Assembly (NCBI GenBank): GCA_963969365.1
Contig: OZ017758.1
Span: 1,550,001 to 1,614,000 of the forward strand
Direction: 5' to 3'
DNA: 64,000 bases
Source of the DNA: Asterochloris sp. CNOR1
Lineage: Eukaryota; Chlorophyta; Trebouxiophyceae; Trebouxiales; Trebouxiaceae
In this document: positions 1-19,405 of the stretch, piece after piece
Position numbering within the stretch: position 1 is the stretch's first letter
How the letters are laid out: the number at the start of each line of letters is the position of its first letter
Program-made: the position numbers and the translations under genes
The notes under the pieces: generated by a model
The model's database searches: none
What the model saw: only the letters and a program-made list of their open reading frames with translations
Told to the model about the DNA's origin: nothing

Positions 1-193
1 GGTCCCATCGGCATGCCCAGCACTTCCGAACATTGCTTGAGGAGCACCTGTGCTGCACTGCTTTCATAGACAGCCTATGCCCAGCTGCACTGCTTGCAGC
101 CACAAGCCGGCCCTATGGCATCTGCTTGAGCATTCAGCTTTCAAGCCATGCCAGCCTGCAATGAGCCTGCAATGAGTTAGGCACCCCATGCAG

Positions 194-545
194 ATCACAT
201 TCCACCTGGACAACAACAACGTCCTGACTGTGGAGGCGCGGGACCAGGACAGCGGCCGGCACCACTTGTGGAAGTCAAGTGGCGGCGCAGTGGTGGCCAA
301 CGGTGTCAGCGCCGCGGACTTGAACACCCAGGGTCACTATGTTGTAGGTGGGTCCACCAAGCCCCTAGTCTCATGCCTTGATGATCTGAGCCTGCTCCTC
401 CTGATGCTAGGGACTTGCAATTTGACTTTGTCGCCTAGTAATGTACTTCTGATACAAACTCAAAATGCTGCAGCCTGCTGAGTCAGCTGGCTCCTGCCCT
501 GCAGATTACGCCAATCACACAGCACAGCAGCCCATTGCAGCTTGA
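194..545 (+). CDS. SAXO-HSP70 fusion gene, 3' end only (copy 1, partial)
   Basis: Two last coding exons, 194-347 and 505-545, follow an intron that runs off the left edge. Exon 194-347 encodes the second half of an HSP70 substrate-binding beta domain: ITFHLDNNNVLTVEARD matches the conserved HSP70 stretch with the form ITFDIDANGILNVSARD. The donor after 347 (GTGGGT) and the acceptor before 505 join in frame to a short tail ending at TGA (543-545). The rest of the gene lies left of the window. A full version is at 19406-25710, and this copy differs from it by one Ser/Asn change in the exon. The exon is near-identical to 25359-25512. Confidence 0.75.
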
Positions 546-987
546 CCTGCTGCCAAAAAGAGTACCCCAAATCTGACAATTCTGCCTCTGCCACCACCAG
601 TCCCGTATGATATGTAACAATCGAATTGGACCATGCAGAGCAAGACTGACAGCTCACTCCCATTTATGAAAGACAAAGAAACGGCCTGCAAAATTTTATC
701 GCATCTGAAGATGCCAGGTCATGGCTCAACATTATGAGTCAGGGATGGCATTGGAGGCTCCCTCCAAGGCAATAATCTTGTACGGTCCGGTATCGTATTG
801 ACAGCAAACACGCTGCTTCATTTAGCAGGGGCTCACACAACCATAGAAATGTGCTCTCACGGCAAATTGGGGACTTCCCTGGCTCTCTTAAGGGACCGGG
901 GTGGTCAGCAGAGGGCGACTGAATACTGGTGCAGGCTGGGGCACACTTGGGAGGAGATTGCGGCTGGAGTGTTGCGGTGGGCAACCC
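546..987. other. Convergent intergenic region (copy 1)
   Basis: About 440 bases lie between the stop of the SAXO-HSP70 gene (+) and the stop of BTA1 (-). Apart from TGTAA at 613-617 I see no gene, and no clear TGTAA on the minus strand for BTA1. Confidence 0.6.
613..617 (+). promoter_or_regulatory. TGTAA polyadenylation signal (copy 1)
   Basis: TGTAA lies 68 bases after the stop codon of the SAXO-HSP70 gene. TGTAA is the usual poly(A) signal of Chlamydomonas-type green algae. The same motif is at 25778-25782 in copy 2. Confidence 0.5.
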
Positions 988-3900
988 TCATTGGCGCACA
1001 GCAACGTAGAAGCTGCTGTACATGTTGACACGGTCCATGAAGCCGTGGTCTGCTAGCTGTAGGCATTCGACATCAAAGCCGGCCTGCTCGATCAGCTTGA
1101 CATAGGGGGGACGGACGGCAGCTGAGCGCCAGATCACGCGGCCGCCTGGCAGCACCTGTGGCACATGTGGTCCAGCGGTGAGAAGCAGCTCTCTAAGGCA
1201 ATGGTGGAGGGCCATCCCTGGTGGTACCGCCCTATCAATGCAGCAGTGTGCTGGGGAGCAAAGGCAGTTGGCAACACCAGCAGCTGAGGTGGTGCAAAAG
1301 TAGAAAGCTGCTCAGAGCTGAGCGTGGAACTTGCTGTCAGAACAGCCCAGATGCTGCAGCAGTGTTGTGCAGGACAGTGCCACGCATGCTACTGCCATCA
1401 GGCAGGCGGCAGGGCGCCTTGCCTGGCTGGCCAGCTGCTGGCAGGAGCCCCTCCTGCTGTCTGCTGCCCAAACGTGAAGGAGCAGGACGGTGTCGCGTAT
1501 GGTGACAATGGCAGACAGCAAAGGGGCCCACCTGGCGGGCCAGCAGCTGGGCCAGCTCCTCCGCATGCTCCAGTCCCTGCCAGTCTACATGGTCCATCAG
1601 AATCACCTGCAGCGGTGCCCAGATCCCTTGGTGAACACGCTGGAGGTGACTTCGCAGCATGCAAGGCTGGCAGTTGCATGGGAGGCAGCAGCAGCAGCAG
1701 TGAACCAGCCAAGGCTTTCAGTGCGCGACCGCGACATAAGCAGCCAAGCCGGCCTGGCATGAAGGGAAGGGTGTTCCGCCATGCAACCGCTCCACGCAGC
1801 ACAAGGCAAGGACTTTTAGTTGCCAGCTGCCACCAGGAGGCAGCCACAGCTCACCTCCAGGCCCAGCAGGCCTACCTGCTGGGCTCAGCATGAGGTCCAA
1901 CTGCTGGGCTTAGCGTGAACCCCAGCTGCTGCCAAGTGTCAAATCTAGGGACCCCGGCCACTGTGGGCTCCAAATGCGTGTGCAGCTAGACCTGATAAAC
2001 ATATCCAACTAATTGGCAGACCTCAAACACCTGGTAGCCCTGCCCACCTTGGTGAAGTGGCGTGACCGCAGGGCGTCCATGAAGACGCCATTCATGATCT
2101 CCAGCCTGTCAATCGCGCCATCCTTCAGCTTCTGGAAGTTGGCTGGCAGCATCCAGCTTGGGCAGTTGTCCCGCGCAAATTTCCCAGTGCAGCAGGAGAA
2201 GTAGAAGTAGTTGTCGCGACGCAGGTGGCTGCTCTGTGCCACGCCGTCAAAGGTGCGCGCAATGTACTGGCTGATGCGCAGGCCGTCCTTATGGATCAGG
2301 CGATACTGCTTGCAGGGGACGCCGCCGCCAAACCTGCAGGCAGTCAGGGGTGACTTGGTAGTCCTTTCAAAGCTCAGACCTCTGTGTCTGCATGGCAGGG
2401 GCGCTTGAAGTCCAGGCGGTGCTTGAAGGTAACAACGCCTTTGTCAAATTTGCAGAGTACCACAGAAACTGCAACTTGCTACCATACCCTGCTCCGGAGT
2501 TGACCACAGCCCCTCAGGTGGACAACAGTGGCTGCCTGCTGCACTCCTCTGCTCAGCAACTCACCACAGCCCCTCAGCAGAGCAATAAAGCCATCAACTC
2601 ACCACAGCACAAAGCGGTTGAGGAAGATGACTGCCAGCAGGCGGATGACGATGTCCACCAGCCATGAGGGCCCCTGCTTGCAGAAGCGCACGAACCACAC
2701 GCCGTTCCACACCTTGCGCTGCTCCTCCAGCGTGTTGGCATAGGCCAGACGGCGCATGCTGCCGCCCATGAACAGGCACATTGCAATGCACTGCATGATC
2801 CACACTGCCTTGCCCTGCACAGCAGTGGTGAATACGCTGAGCAGGGGGCCCCCATGTGCTGCTCAACAGCAAGACTTTGGTTGGTGCATGTCGGGCTGAA
2901 TTTGCCACATCTCAGCGTGGGCCAGGCAGGCTCTGCCTCCCTGTGTCTTTCCTGTGTCGAATGTGGCTGGCCGTGGCCCAGGCAGGCTAGGTCCTGTATG
3001 CGCCTTGGCACCCTGTCCAAGCCCCTGCCTAAACGTGGGCGGCAGCAGGCAGGCAACTGTCGCCAGGTGCAAGACACGTGAAAGACACCCCTTTCATTCC
3101 CAGCTCACCATGCCTCCCTGGTAGTACAGGCCCTGGTCAAAGTACCACATGCGGTCCTGCCAGAAGGTGATGGCGGTCTGGCTCATGAAGGGGGCCAGGC
3201 GGGTCTCAAACAGCCGCCGGGCGTGGGGGTGGCGCCCCTCCCCGAACAGAGCCCAGGCATCCTCGTACTCAAGGTGTCTGCAGTAGAGGTGACAAGGGGA
3301 GTAGTGGCCAGGCGGCGTGTTGCATGGTGAGGGCATGCATGACATGGGCAGGAGCATCTCTGGGCAGCAATGCAGGTGTGTTATGCAGCGTGCAAGCACG
3401 GCCTGAAGGTCGCAATCAGGCCGCGTGCAGTGTGCAGACAGCAGGGCTCCTGGCATCAGCACTGTAGCAAGCTGCAAGCTGGCGCAGGGGCACAGGGCAC
3501 AGGGTCCATGCAGCCAAGCTCAGCAGTGGTGCTGCCAGGTATCAGGACACAGGCTGGCTCACAAGGCTGTGGCTCTGCGGCAAGAGGGGTATGGGACAAG
3601 CACAAGTGAGCAGGCAGACCCACCTGATCGCTGCAACCTTCATCTCCAGCAGAGCACTCTGCGCAGGGTTGCAGTCTACCGAGACGACCTGGCGAGCTCC
3701 GTGCAGCAGCAGGTTCAGGCTGTTGTCGCCACCGCTGGTCAGAGTCAGGCAAACATCATCTGACTTGATGTCCAACACCTGCAGAGGAGCAGCCAGGCAG
3801 GTCAACATATGGCCTGTCGGGAGTCCCGACTCTTAAGGGGCCAAGACAAACACTATGCGCACATGCCATTGAACAGTGCCTCAGGTCTGCCCTTCACGGT

Positions 3901-6776
3901 GTCGCCTTTCGTGCTGGCAAAGCCCAGGGAGCTGCCTGCTTTGACAGGGTGCCGCTGCGGGCAACGTTGCTCTTGAATGTTGCTGCACAGCATGCTGACC
4001 ACTCCAGTGTCTCAATGAGTTTCCACCCTGCAGCCTTCCTTTGAACCAGGCTACATGTTTGATTGGCCGAGCAGTGCCTACCTTCATGTCTGGTCGGGGG
4101 TCCTCCCAGCTCATGGTGTACAGGAAGGTGGGGGGAAAGCCTGAGGGCGCCTCCACCTTGGCCTCAGTCATCAGGTTGGCCAGGGCGGGCACCCGCCCCA
4201 CCCAGACGTAGTAGGGTGCTCGCAGGAAGGGCACGTAGGGAATGGAACCCTGCACACACAGCACAGCACGTTTGCGGAGCTGCCTGCAGGATGCTTGGGT
4301 GGTTGCAAGAGGATGAGGGGCCCGCTGCTGCTTGGCCGCCTGCTCTGACTGGTCCAACAAGCTGCAGGGCCGCATTGAGGGTGAAGTTGAAGCGCTGGCA
4401 GACTTGTGCTGCTTGGCCGGGCTGTTTCATCCTGTCAGAGCAGGCAGCCAGGCGTCACAGTGGTGCCAGCATGGAGCACTGGGCGGCACAACGCCAGCAG
4501 ATGGGCTGGCGGAGGCAGCATGAGAGTCTGGGCGCACAGGCCCACCTCCCCATTGAACTCCCACACACGTGACAGCCTGTGGTCCAGGAATGCCCGCCGC
4601 TCCGGTCCAATGTCGATGTTGTCTGTGTCAAAGGTGGCCCTGCAGCACATTGTTGGCAGTCGCATTCTGCTGCAGGGATGCCAGTCAAGGCGGGGAGCGT
4701 TGAGACTGGGCAGGTGCACGTGCTGTGTGCGGTGCAGGTTAGACCCCTCTGAACGCCACTCGACCCAATGCGCAGGCCAGGCCCCTAAAAAGACTGAACG
4801 CTGCTGGCGGGCAGCACCCTGCTCGAGCGCCTGTATCTGCAGTCTGATCTTGACAGCAGCAGCCCCACTGCAAAGCCAGGTGCAGAGCCTCACTTCCAGA
4901 AAACGCGGCGCGGGTAGCTGTGCTGGCGCATGGGCAGGTCATATTTGCTTGAGACATAGAAGTCCGCCACGCCCAGCAGGCCCTCCACAGGGTGCAGGTA
5001 GCTGATGGCCTGGTCCACGGCAGTGTGGAAAGGCGGTATCACTGCAGGCGGCAGCAGGGGGCGGGGGCAAGAAATGAGCCACGGTGGTCATGCAGGCTGT
5101 CAGTTGTGCAGACAATATCAGTGCAAGGTCTGCACAGTGGCATGCTTGCACGGCTGCATCGGGTGCAGGCGCCATGACATGCAGCTGCAGCAACTGAGCA
5201 GGGGTGGGCCTGCGCGGCCAATGTCTTGGTGGAGGCCTCTTCCTATGCCCTTGGCAGCAGGGTGTAGGTAAGAGGGGAGCGCAAACAAGCCTTGGCCAGG
5301 CGGTCTGCAGACCGTAAACACACCCCCATCCATCGTTCACAAGCAGCTATGACAGCAGGACTGCCCGGTGGCAGCTGCATTGCCAGGGGAGTCAGCAGCC
5401 TTGCAGCAGCATGGCTCTGGCCAAGTGCAAGCCACATGTATGCGAGCAGCTGCACTCACTGGCCAGAGTTGCTGAAAGCGGCCAGCATGGCCTGTTGGCC
5501 ACCACAAGATGGCAGCAGGTTATCGCCTGACTTGAGAGCAGCTACAGGCATCAGCACAGGCAGGTGCACGCTTCAAATTGCCCTCATGTGCCACCACAAG
5601 TGGGGGCAGGCTGTCTCAAAACTCACTGGATAGCGAGTAGCTGAAGGTGACCAGGGTGGCCAGCCCCGTCTTAGGACGGAACCTGCAGGCGTCCCCCTCA
5701 ACCACGTGCACATTTTGCCACCCCTTGGCCGCCACCTTCTTGCGGGCCACCTCGCACAAGGAGTGGCACAGGTCCACCACATAAATAGCCTTGAAGCGCG
5801 AGAGGTCCATATAGCAGCTCATCATGTCTACATTTTCCTGCATTACAGTCATAAAGCTTGTCAGGTCACCCCTGAGATACAGCAGATTTATAGCTGGGTG
5901 CAGCAGATTTATAGCTGGCTGAGACCAACACGACAGTCTCCTGCAGCACTTGTGGTGGCCAGTACTTAGCAGGTTATGCCTGGGACAGCAGCCGAGCATG
6001 TTGATATGCTCCTGCAATGACGCGCATGATCACTTCATGAGTGCTGTGCTTTCAACCACTGCTTGAGCACCTAGTCCTCTGCAACATAGGCTGTCGATGA
6101 GACAAGCACTCCGGGCCACTGCGCAGGCTGCCTGATGCCATTGAAGTTTGAAGTTGTGTCATGGGCCGCCAAAGCATCTGAGCGGAAATGCAATGCACTT
6201 ACAGCTCCTCCACAGATAAAGAGAGGCCTCAAGGAAAGTGCAGGGCAGGTGGCACTGCGCAAAAGCGGGTAGATGCCGGGCCATGGCGCAGGCCAGGCTC
6301 ACCCCGGTGCCGCCGCCAAGGTCCACCCACACCAGTCCTTCTGACTTGGCAGGAAGCCGGGCTGCGCAGGCTGCCAACATGGGCTTCCTGCCCCACAGGA
6401 AGTTGGTGCGGAAGGCATCATCTGCAGCAGTCAGCACTCAGAGGATCAGGGAGGGAGCGCTGGATCAGGCCAGCTGTGATGCACCAGCTCCGCAAAGCTT
6501 TGGCTGCGTGGTCATAATGCGCCGAGGCAAGTGCCCAGACTCCGGATCAGGATTGGGCATGAAAAATCTGAGCCCACAACAATGGCGATCACGCCTGTGC
6601 GCACAGTGTCTGGCTGTAGAGCCATAGAAGGCCTCCAAACGCTCTGCATGGTCGTCTCCCGATGCCTTGGATAGCCAGAGGGACTTGAGGACTGAGAGGT
6701 CTCCAGCCAAAGACGAGATGCCAAGATTCTTCTTTTGCAGCGCTGCGATGCTAAGGCTTTCTCCTCCACGCCCCAT
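988..6776 (-). CDS. BTA1: Betaine lipid synthase (copy 1)
   Basis: Makes the betaine lipid DGTS from diacylglycerol and S-adenosylmethionine, at a microsomal membrane in known cases. Twelve exons (minus strand) splice in frame to 658 aa, close to Chlamydomonas BTA1: 6776-6605, 6421-6303, 5837-5627, 5041-4894, 4639-4546, 4249-4082, 3778-3624, 3277-3109, 2814-2603, 2333-2048, 1606-1532, 1155-988. The N-terminal third is a BtaB-like methyltransferase with SAM motif DLGGGTG (about residues 91-97). The rest is BtaA-like (DUF3419), with a second SAM-binding motif LTSGGDN near residue 317 and the C-terminal VLMDHVDW-like element read here as ILMDHVDW. The domain order is reversed relative to the bacterial btaA-btaB operon, as in Chlamydomonas. 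The start was chosen because MGRGGES and the following HAERLEAFYG match the algal N-terminus. Confidence 0.93.
2497..2610 (-). repeat. Triplicated splice donor of BTA1 exon 9
   Basis: The real donor of BTA1 exon 9 (minus strand, CTGTGGTGAGTT, plus-strand 2596-2610) is followed inside the intron by two more copies of the same junction, at 2556-2576 (GGGGCTGTGGTGAGTTGCTG on the minus strand) and 2497-2516, where the last has lost the GTGAG core. The spacing is 40-60 bases. The same array is at 27662-27775. Confidence 0.7.
5881..5922. repeat. 2 x 21-bp tandem repeat in a BTA1 intron
   Basis: AGCAGATTTATAGCTGG plus four bases occurs twice in tandem (5881-5901 and 5902-5922) in intron 2 of BTA1, just beyond exon 3. 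Copy 2 of the long repeat carries it at 31045-31086. Confidence 0.8.
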
Positions 6777-7700
6777 GATGTGTGAGTGAAGGGCTGTTGA
6801 TCAATCTGCCCGACTGGTGGCAGATGCTCCTGATGAAGTAGGGCAGGCTCAACTTTCATTCTATCTGGAAAGCGCCAAGCACCATCATGGACACTCGCTC
6901 AATGCACGTCCTCAGGTGCGGCTCGATTCATGTCTGCTGTTGCGCCCCGCAACGCGGATGAACGTTGTTGAGCTTTGCGATGGCTGATCTAGGTGCCAGA
7001 CTGACTGCAGCCATCAGCAAGACGGTCAGTCACGTGCAATCAGGCTTCTCTGCAGGGCAGGATGCAGAATAGGCAAGATCAGGCAAGGAACCACTAGAGC
7101 GCACGTGAAACCCAGCATGCAGTTGTGATGGCTGAGCATTTCCCTCCCCTCCTGTTGTTTGGGCTACAGACCAGGACTGCAGGTAACAGTTGCTGCCTCC
7201 TCTGCCTGCTGCTGCTGACTCACCTGCTGACTCAGGACTCAGGCCAGTGCAAGAGCTGGAGCCGGTGACAGCAAGGGGGGCAGTGGGCTGCAGTCATGAT
7301 AAGGCATGCTGCAACAGGCTCAGGAGCGCACTGGTACTGCTGCCAGGGAGCATTTTGAAAGCATGTGACAGCAGGGCGACTTCGCAGCGCGCAGCCGGTC
7401 ACAGCGCAAGTCAGAGGGAGAGCATTCAAGTGTCAACCCAGCACTCTCCTGCTCCTGCTGCTGGAGAGGAGCAGCTGAATACAGCTGAGCTCTAGTTAAT
7501 GCTTAGCACAAGCCTTTCTAAGAGCCTGGTCTCAAAGCACATTGGTCCTGCTCAAGCTGCCATTATGACATGCTCCAGGGAGATGTGCCCCTTCCAACAA
7601 CAAGAGCATGGTTGTTGAAAACTATTAGCTGATGGCATTAGTAACATGCTAAGCATGTGAGGTCAGCAGTAGCAAAACAGCATCAATGCTCTGCAATGTC
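6777..7700. promoter_or_regulatory. BTA1 5' region / PEX6 3' region (copy 1)
   Basis: About 920 bases between the BTA1 start codon and the PEX6 stop codon, both genes on the minus strand. It must contain the BTA1 promoter and 5' UTR and the PEX6 3' UTR. I see no convincing TATA box, coding exon or poly(A) signal. The second copy is 31941-32864. Confidence 0.45.
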
Positions 7701-16228
<8,528 letters not shown>

Positions 16229-16428
16229 NNNNNNNNNNNNNNNNNNNNNNNNNNNNNNNNNNNNNNNNNNNNNNNNNNNNNNNNNNNNNNNNNNNNNNNN
16301 NNNNNNNNNNNNNNNNNNNNNNNNNNNNNNNNNNNNNNNNNNNNNNNNNNNNNNNNNNNNNNNNNNNNNNNNNNNNNNNNNNNNNNNNNNNNNNNNNNNN
16401 NNNNNNNNNNNNNNNNNNNNNNNNNNNN
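16229..16428. other. Assembly gap, exactly 200 N
   Basis: Exactly 200 N. A round length points to a fixed-size scaffolding gap of unknown true size. Copy 1 of the long repeat ends at its left edge, in the middle of a PEX6 exon, and unrelated sequence starts at its right edge. Confidence 0.99.
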
Positions 16429-16635
16429 TTGCTTTTCCCGCCAGGTTGCGTGCCTTATGTCAGTACCCTGAGGTTGACGTAGGGTCTTCTGATATTCCCC
16501 GCCAGACTGACATAAGGCTGATTTTAGGCTGATCTGGCTGAGGCTGGCAGGTCATTTGAACCTCTGTTGCTCATCACGAACTGTGGCAACTTGAGCAGAT
16601 TACACCTAGTTTGCCACAGCGCTTGCAACTGAGCG
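16429..16635. promoter_or_regulatory. 5' flank of the epimerase gene with an inverted repeat
   Basis: The 207 bases from the gap to the epimerase start codon. They contain a perfect 13-bp inverted repeat, GCCTTATGTCAGT at 16452-16464 and its complement at 16506-16518, with a 41-base spacer, and CCCGCCAG twice (16437-16444 and 16498-16505). Its role is unknown: it could be a promoter element, an RNA hairpin or an element end. Confidence 0.4.
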
Positions 16636-19021
16636 ATGCATATCTTTCTGACAGGAGCCTCTGGCTTCATAGGCCAGAGGGTTGCGGATGAGCTGCTTAG
16701 CAATGGACATCGGGTCACAGCCCTGGCAAGGAGCGACGAGTCAGCAAAGCAACTGACGGGCAGGGGCATCAAGGTACGTCATGTTTGACAGTGTACATAC
16801 AACGCCTGTTCATCATGTCAGGGCTGCCTCACTGCTTGTATCTGCCTTGCCTTGTTGAAGTTCGCAGCGTGCTCATACACGTGTAGCGTAAGACCCACAT
16901 CATTCACTTAGCCCATTGACTGTAGGTTGTAAGGGGGGACCTGCACAGCCTGGAGACTGCTGCAGAAGCAGCACAAGCGTCAGACGGGGTAAGCGTGACC
17001 AGCAAGCTCTTCTTCAGGACCAATGTGAGCGCGTCAACTTTGGGATGCAAGTGTCAGTCTCGTCAGCCTGACTGTTGCAGGTTATCCACCTGGCATTCAG
17101 CCGCGACTCCGACTTTGTAGAGGGATGCGCTGTGGAGCAGAAGTTCGTGACTACCATCAACAATGCTCTTGCAGGCAAGGGCTTCACCCAACATACAGCT
17201 GCATGGCGGAAAGCCAAGCACGTCTCAGGTTGCTCTGCATTACCACAGGTGGTCTCAGCCATGCTGCAAGACTGTCCCTTGAAATGAAAGCTTTGCCACA
17301 TGACATAAATATGTGCCAGCTCACACCTGTGCCACAGGCAGTGGGCTGCAACTCGCACAGGCAGTGGGCTGCAAAAGCCACTCAGGGCTACACTGAGCCA
17401 TGCAACTTAGGATGTTGCTTATCGTCAGCCCTGTGCCATTGGGTGGCCCCCTCATCAATCCTGCCCTGCAGGCTCTGGCAAGCCGTTTGTGACGACCTCA
17501 GGCAGCGCCATGGCTGGCGACTCTGGAGCGGACTCCTTCACAGAGGAGAAGCCTGGCTTCGGCCCCCGGGCTGAGGCATCTGAGACCGCAGTACTCAAGG
17601 TCATTGTGGGGTACACAACAGTTGGGAGTGCGAGCCTGTGCCAATCACCCTGTTCCAAACAGTGACATCAAGTTTTTCTTCCATTGCCAGCTGCACCATT
17701 TGGCTTTGGGTGGGTCCCAAATAGGTCACTGTCCGCTTACCAAACACTGTTTGTACCCCTTTGCAAATGTTACAAGTGTTGTTGTGAGCGCATCAAATCA
17801 TAGAGGTGGCATGCCACCGCTAGCTGCCTTGCTGCTGCCTTGATGTTCCAGGTAGTGCGCCCATGCCCACCATACACATCTGCAGCAGTTTGATCTTATG
17901 CTTCAGTGCACAGACGGCCAGCTGAGCACAAACATGACGCATTCCTGGGTCCTGTTCTTTGGTTTGAGGGACAAGTTGCAGTCTATCATTCTCTTGCACC
18001 AATTGTTTCTGTGAACCCGGATATGTATACCTGCTCATGCACAACCCAGAGCTCGCCCTGAGTGCTGCTGATCAAGCTGTGCAGTGTGTGGTTTTGCCCC
18101 CGCACCTTTCCCCTACATGAGCATGCAGCTGCGCACAGCGCTTAACAGCTTCTCTGCTGTCCCTCAGGGTGCTGGTGAGGGGGTGCGGTCTATGGTTCTG
18201 CGCTTGCCTCTGGTGTATTTTGAGGGGCCCTGGACCAGCACATTCAATGTCCCCATGTTCAAAGGCCTACAGCAGATTGCCAAGCAGGCCGGATTTGTCC
18301 CCTACCTTGGATCAGGTGAGAACCTGCGGGGTACCCTGCGAGGGCTTGCAGCCTCGCGTGCATGCACATGCTGCCACCTCAACCAGAGCCATCATCTGAT
18401 GTGTGTCTTGGCCAGCGCCTCGACCGGTGTCCTGGTGTTGTATGAAGGCTGGGTGGAAGAAAGCACATTGAGCACATGCTTTCGACAGGGCTCAAGAGGT
18501 GCTCATCCATGGGATACAGCATGAGTTGCTTCGCCTGTAGAATGACCAGCAAGCACCCCCCATCATGTGCAAGCTGTGCCTGAGCCACCAGCCTACCCAA
18601 CTGTACTCAACCCCTCTGCATGCACCTTTATCACAAGAAGAAGTCATTTCAGGATGCCCGTGTACCCGCAGGCCAGCAAAAGTTCTCCTACGTGCATGTG
18701 GACGACTGTGCTGCTGCATACCTGGCAGCCATCCAGCACGGCAAAGCTGGGAACATCTACCACATCGGTGCCCCCGAGCCCCTCACAACTATGGGACTGG
18801 CCAAGGCTATTGCCGCACGGCTCAGCAGCACAGAGCAGGATTTCCCTGTCAAGCAGGTGGCACAAGACGATGCTGCGAGCCTGATTGCAAACCCCATATT
18901 CATCTTCTTCCTCTCCATCAGCAGCTGGATGGATGTCAGCAAGGCCCAGCGAGAGCTGAAATGGCAAGTCAAGCCAAGGAAGGACTTGGCAACTGCGATT
19001 GTTGAGGCTGCATCAAGTTGA
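16636..19021 (+). CDS. NAD-dependent epimerase/dehydratase-like atypical SDR
   Basis: Six exons, 16636-16773, 16926-16988, 17081-17174, 17472-17599, 18168-18315 and 18672-19021, splice in frame to 306 aa. The N-terminus MHIFLTGASGFIGQ is a Rossmann fold with the GxxGxxG motif of extended/atypical short-chain dehydrogenases. Further family features are VVRGDL after beta 3, VIHLAF, FVTTSGS, SMVLRLPLVYFEGPW and FSYVHVDDCAAAYLAA. The usual catalytic YxxxK is not evident, so the substrate cannot be named. Intron 3 has a GC donor (GCAG|GCAAGG) in place of GT, and only this choice keeps LAGSGKPFVTTSGS in frame. The gene starts 207 bases after the gap and lies 384 bases upstream of the SAXO-HSP70 gene on the same strand. 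Confidence 0.85.
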
Positions 19022-19405
19022 CCATAGCTGCAGCTGCATCAGATCGAGCACAGCAGCAACCATGATATCCATAAAGCCACATGCCTGTGTGCTCTCTTAT
19101 TCAACTAAAGCCTGTACAGTTGTTTGATGTTTGACTGAGTTGAATAGGTTAAGATACTACTTGCCTTCTTGCGGTTTGACCTACCTACTTTCTTCAGCGC
19201 GCGCTGTGACCAAGTGTTCCGAGTAACGCTGCACCCCTTCCAGCTGACAGCATCGGCGGCAGGCATATCAGGCAGCTCACCACCTGCATTGCCCAATCAC
19301 CAGGTCAGCCTAAAGGGATGGTCAGGTCTGCTGGACTTTGGGGCAGCGCCTCTGAGTCCCGAATGCACATGCAGGCACTAGGAGCCTAGGAAGAGGCGGT
19401 CCAGG
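19022..19405. other. Intergenic region
   Basis: Lies between the epimerase stop and the SAXO-HSP70 start and must hold the 3' UTR of one and the promoter of the other. I see no clear TGTAA or other recognisable element. Confidence 0.4.

Noticed and set aside
1324-1893. A 189-codon plus-strand open frame (and its copy at 26489-27058)
   Set aside because: Antisense to BTA1 exon 11 and introns, rich in Ala/Gly/Pro/Cys, with no recognisable motif.
16636-16638. An earlier start codon for the epimerase gene
   Set aside because: MHIFLTGASGFIG begins directly with the first beta strand, as usual for this family, and the sequence upstream holds an inverted repeat and no in-frame extension that looks coding.
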